The position numbers and the translations under genes were made by a program. A stretch of DNA of 7,935 bases from the NCBI GenBank assembly GCA_003973375.1, contig QNYL01000163.1:1-7935 (forward strand). Reading direction: 5' to 3'. Of the stretch, positions 6,738-7,935 are shown in pieces. The stretch is from Flavobacteriia bacterium (lineage in GTDB: Bacteria > Bacteroidota > Bacteroidia > Flavobacteriales > Flavobacteriaceae). Position 1 is the stretch's first letter. Every line of letters begins with the position of its first letter. The notes below the pieces were generated by a model. That model saw only the letters and a program-made list of their open reading frames with translations, was not told where the DNA came from and did not search any database.

Positions 6738-6802
6738 ATCTTTGTGGTTCTTTGAGATTTCTTTGGGCCTCTTTGTGAAATAGCTATTAATTACACAAAG
6801 AT
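6738..6802. repeat. CTTTG-phased short repeat array with inverted partner
   Basis: Four heptamers follow one another at 10-11 bp spacing: CTTTGTG at 6740, CTTTGAG at 6750, CTTTGGG at 6761 and CTTTGTG at 6771. An inverted copy CACAAAG lies at 6794-6800. ATCTTTGTG (6738-6746) is fully complementary to CACAAAGAT (6794-6802), giving a 9-bp stem. TCTTTGTG (6770-6777) can pair with CACAAAGA over 8 bp. The repeat lies wholly inside the MITE-like element. Similar CTTTGxG runs are, from memory, frequent in intergenic DNA of Bacteroidota. No function is known to me. Confidence 0.6.
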
Positions 6803-6850
6803 ACCTTTAGATTTGTATTTTAAAAAGTATTATCAAAAGAAAAATATTTT

Positions 6851-6874
6851 GTTTATAATCAGCTATTTATAAAC
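6851..6874. repeat. Perfect dyad GTTTATAA-N8-TTATAAAC
   Basis: GTTTATAA (6851-6858) and TTATAAAC (6867-6874) are perfect inverted repeats with an 8-nt spacer containing AGCT, 16 bp inside the right end of the MITE-like element. It could be a subterminal transposase site, a hairpin or a chance AT-rich palindrome. No T-tract follows, so it is not a typical terminator. Confidence 0.4.
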
Positions 6875-6876
6875 AT

Positions 6877-7131
6877 TTGCGAAACTTAAGTATCTGTATT
6901 ATAAAAACAAGTAAAGAGGTCAAACAATTATTCAATAAGTTACCACTATCAATTCAACATGAATTGTTAAATGAACTTTTATCAGAGCATGAACTTCAAG
7001 GAAGAACTTTAGAAGAAGCAAAATTATTAGTTAATAAACAGCGTAAAAAGATACCTTGTCACCATTGTTCAAGTGAAAATTCAAAACCATACTTTTCAGA
7101 ATATTTCTTTACCTTTAAATCCGTTAACTAA
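6877..7131 (+). pseudogene. ATG-less ORF remnant with one C-x2-C knuckle, possibly a transposase N-terminal fragment
   Basis: The frame is open from 6859 to the TAA at 7129 but contains no ATG. The only early start is a TTG at 6877 that lies within the right terminal repeat of the MITE-like element, so it was brought in by that insertion. Outside the element the frame reads KTSKEVKQLFNKLPLSIQHE and continues with a charged helical stretch, then KKIPCHHCSSEN near residues 57-68. C61 and C64 form half of a zinc ribbon; the second cysteine pair expected in such domains is missing. The arrangement of a helical segment followed by KKxPCxxC resembles the start of zinc-ribbon transposases such as IS1595-type proteins, but this is a weak resemblance. 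The codon before KTSKE is ATA, which may be a decayed ATG. Most likely it is a dead gene fragment. Confidence 0.35.
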
Positions 7132-7154
7132 ATTCTTAATATCAAATATTTATC

Positions 7155-7935
7155 ATGAAAAAAAATATACTTTTCATAACAATTATTCTGTTTTTATCCA
7201 ACACAGGAATTGCTCAGGAAAAGATACCAGATTACTCAAAAGCAGGTTTTTATGAAATACCCGGCAGCGGACGTAAAGTTTACAATTTTAATGTAGGCTG
7301 GCGATTTTTTAAAGGTGTTGTAAAAGGTGCAGAGCAAAATAATTTTAACGATTCCGACTGGAATATTGTCAATACACCTCATGGTCTGGAATTGTTGTCA
7401 ACTCAGGCAAGCGGTTCCAGCAATTATCAGGGAGAAGCCTGGTACAGAAAACATTTTATTATTCCAGAAAGTGTTGAAAATAAACGACTTATCATTTATT
7501 TTGAAGCAGTAATGGGAAAGAGTAAAGTCTGGTTAAACGGAGAGCTGCTGGCCTCTCATTATGGTGGCTATCTTCCCTTTAGCATTGATATCTCAAAAAA
7601 AATCATCAAGGGAAAAGAAAATGTACTTGTTGTATGGGCAGATAACAGTAATGATACCTCCTACCCTCCGGGAAAATCTCAACAGCGACTGGATTTTTGT
7701 TATTTCGGCGGAATTTATAGGGATGTATGGCTGATCGCAACCAACAAGATCTATATTACTGATCCGAACCAGGAAGATAAAATATCCGGTGGTGGAACAT
7801 TTGTTCATTATGAAGATCTGTCTGAAGAAAAAGTTAATGTGGTTGTGCAAACCGATATCGCCAGTAAACTGTCTTCAAAGCAACAAATATCAATCAAATA
7901 TATCTTAAAAGATACTGATGGTAAGATTGTTTTGG
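7155..7935 (+). CDS. Secreted glycoside hydrolase family 2 (beta-galactosidase/glucuronidase-like), N-terminal part
   Basis: An ATG at 7155 opens a frame that runs through the right edge without a stop; 260 complete codons are visible. Residues 1-20 (MKKNILFITIILFLSNTGIA) are a typical signal peptide with cleavage expected before Q21, so the enzyme is exported. Residues about 40-195 form the GH2 sugar-binding jelly-roll domain: NVGWRFFKG (46-54), NTPHGLELL (73-81), GEAWYRKHF (93-101), YFEAVMGKSKVWLNGE (115-130), HYGGYLPFSIDIS (135-147) and LDFCYFGGIYRDVWLI (179-194). An immunoglobulin-like domain appears to begin after about residue 220. The catalytic TIM barrel lies beyond the window, so substrate and activity cannot be judged; beta-galactosidase- or beta-glucuronidase-like action on algal or plant polysaccharide is the family expectation. 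No Shine-Dalgarno sequence and no exact TAnnTTTG box was found just upstream. The start is 23 bp after the ORF remnant. Confidence 0.9.
   Translation, partial: MKKNILFITIILFLSNTGIAQEKIPDYSKAGFYEIPGSGRKVYNFNVGWRFFKGVVKGAEQNNFNDSDWNIVNTPHGLELLSTQASGSSNYQGEAWYRKHFIIPESVENKRLIIYFEAVMGKSKVWLNGELLASHYGGYLPFSIDISKKIIKGKENVLVVWADNSNDTSYPPGKSQQRLDFCYFGGIYRDVWLIATNKIYITDPNQEDKISGGGTFVHYEDLSEEKVNVVVQTDIASKLSSKQQISIKYILKDTDGKIVL

Larger units (their letters stand above)
6671..6890. mobile_element. 220-bp MITE-like non-autonomous transposable element
   Basis: The left end reads CTAAAGTTTCGCA (6671-6683). The right end, read inward on the minus strand, is CTTAAGTTTCGCA (6890-6878). These are 13-bp terminal inverted repeats with 12 matches, the only difference being at position 3. 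The element is bounded exactly by 9-bp direct repeats TATCTGTAT at 6662-6670 and 6891-6899. It encodes no protein of note, so it would have to be mobilised in trans. Its AT-rich interior holds a CTTTG-phased array (6738-6802) and a perfect dyad (6851-6874). The 9-bp duplication and a terminus beginning CT are compatible with an IS4-type transposase (IS10/IS50 group), but other families also make 8-9 bp duplications. The parent is therefore unknown. It sits 50 bp after the acyl-CoA reductase stop. Confidence 0.75.

Noticed and set aside
7327..7850. Frames at 7327-7512 (plus) and 7593-7850 (minus)
   Set aside because: Both overlap the GH2 gene, which has a signal peptide and clear family motifs in its own frame.

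Overview
The window looks like chromosomal DNA of a member of the Bacteroidota, most likely the Flavobacteriales. The evidence is AT-rich intergenic DNA, A-rich start regions without Shine-Dalgarno sequences, copies of the Bacteroidota -7 promoter box TAnnTTTG, a ComM of the NPSPSGY type that I recall from this phylum, a bacillithiol-type deacetylase, and a secreted family 2 glycoside hydrolase. The assignment is inferred from these traits; no marker RNA gene is present.

Left block (1-5132, all minus strand). Read in the direction of transcription the order is: Mrp/ApbC-type Fe-S carrier ATPase (5132-4002), stand-alone NifU C-terminal domain protein (3950-3714), cholesterol-oxidase-like GMC flavoprotein with a ferredoxin-like cysteine cluster (3560-1989), ComM/YifB AAA+ helicase (1935-397), and the start of a BshB1-type deacetylase that runs off the left edge (349-1). 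Gaps are 51, 153, 53 and 47 bp, so mrp-nifU and GMC-comM-bshB1 are plausible transcription units. The mrp-nifU gap holds a good intrinsic terminator hairpin. Its 5' arm can also pair with the last codons of mrp, which looks like an attenuator.

Middle (5133-6620). A 432-bp AT-rich divergent intergenic region separates mrp from a plus-strand LuxC-like acyl-CoA reductase (5565-6620). The region holds candidate -7 boxes on both strands and a possible 24-codon leader ORF that overlaps the reductase start as ATGA.

Right block (6621-7935). The most notable object is a 220-bp non-autonomous transposable element (MITE-like, 6671-6890). It has 13-bp terminal inverted repeats (12/13 matches) and is bounded exactly by 9-bp direct repeats (TATCTGTAT) that look like a target-site duplication. 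It carries no transposase; inside are a 10-11 bp CTTTG-phased repeat array and a perfect 8-bp-arm dyad. Next comes an ATG-less ORF remnant with half of a zinc knuckle (possibly an old transposase fragment), and then a secreted GH2 glycosidase cut by the right edge.

Together the left block joins Fe-S cluster delivery (Mrp, NifU domain), a redox flavoprotein with a possible cluster site, DNA uptake/recombination (ComM) and low-molecular-weight thiol synthesis (BshB1). The right part is accessory in character: mobile element debris next to a polysaccharide-degradation gene.
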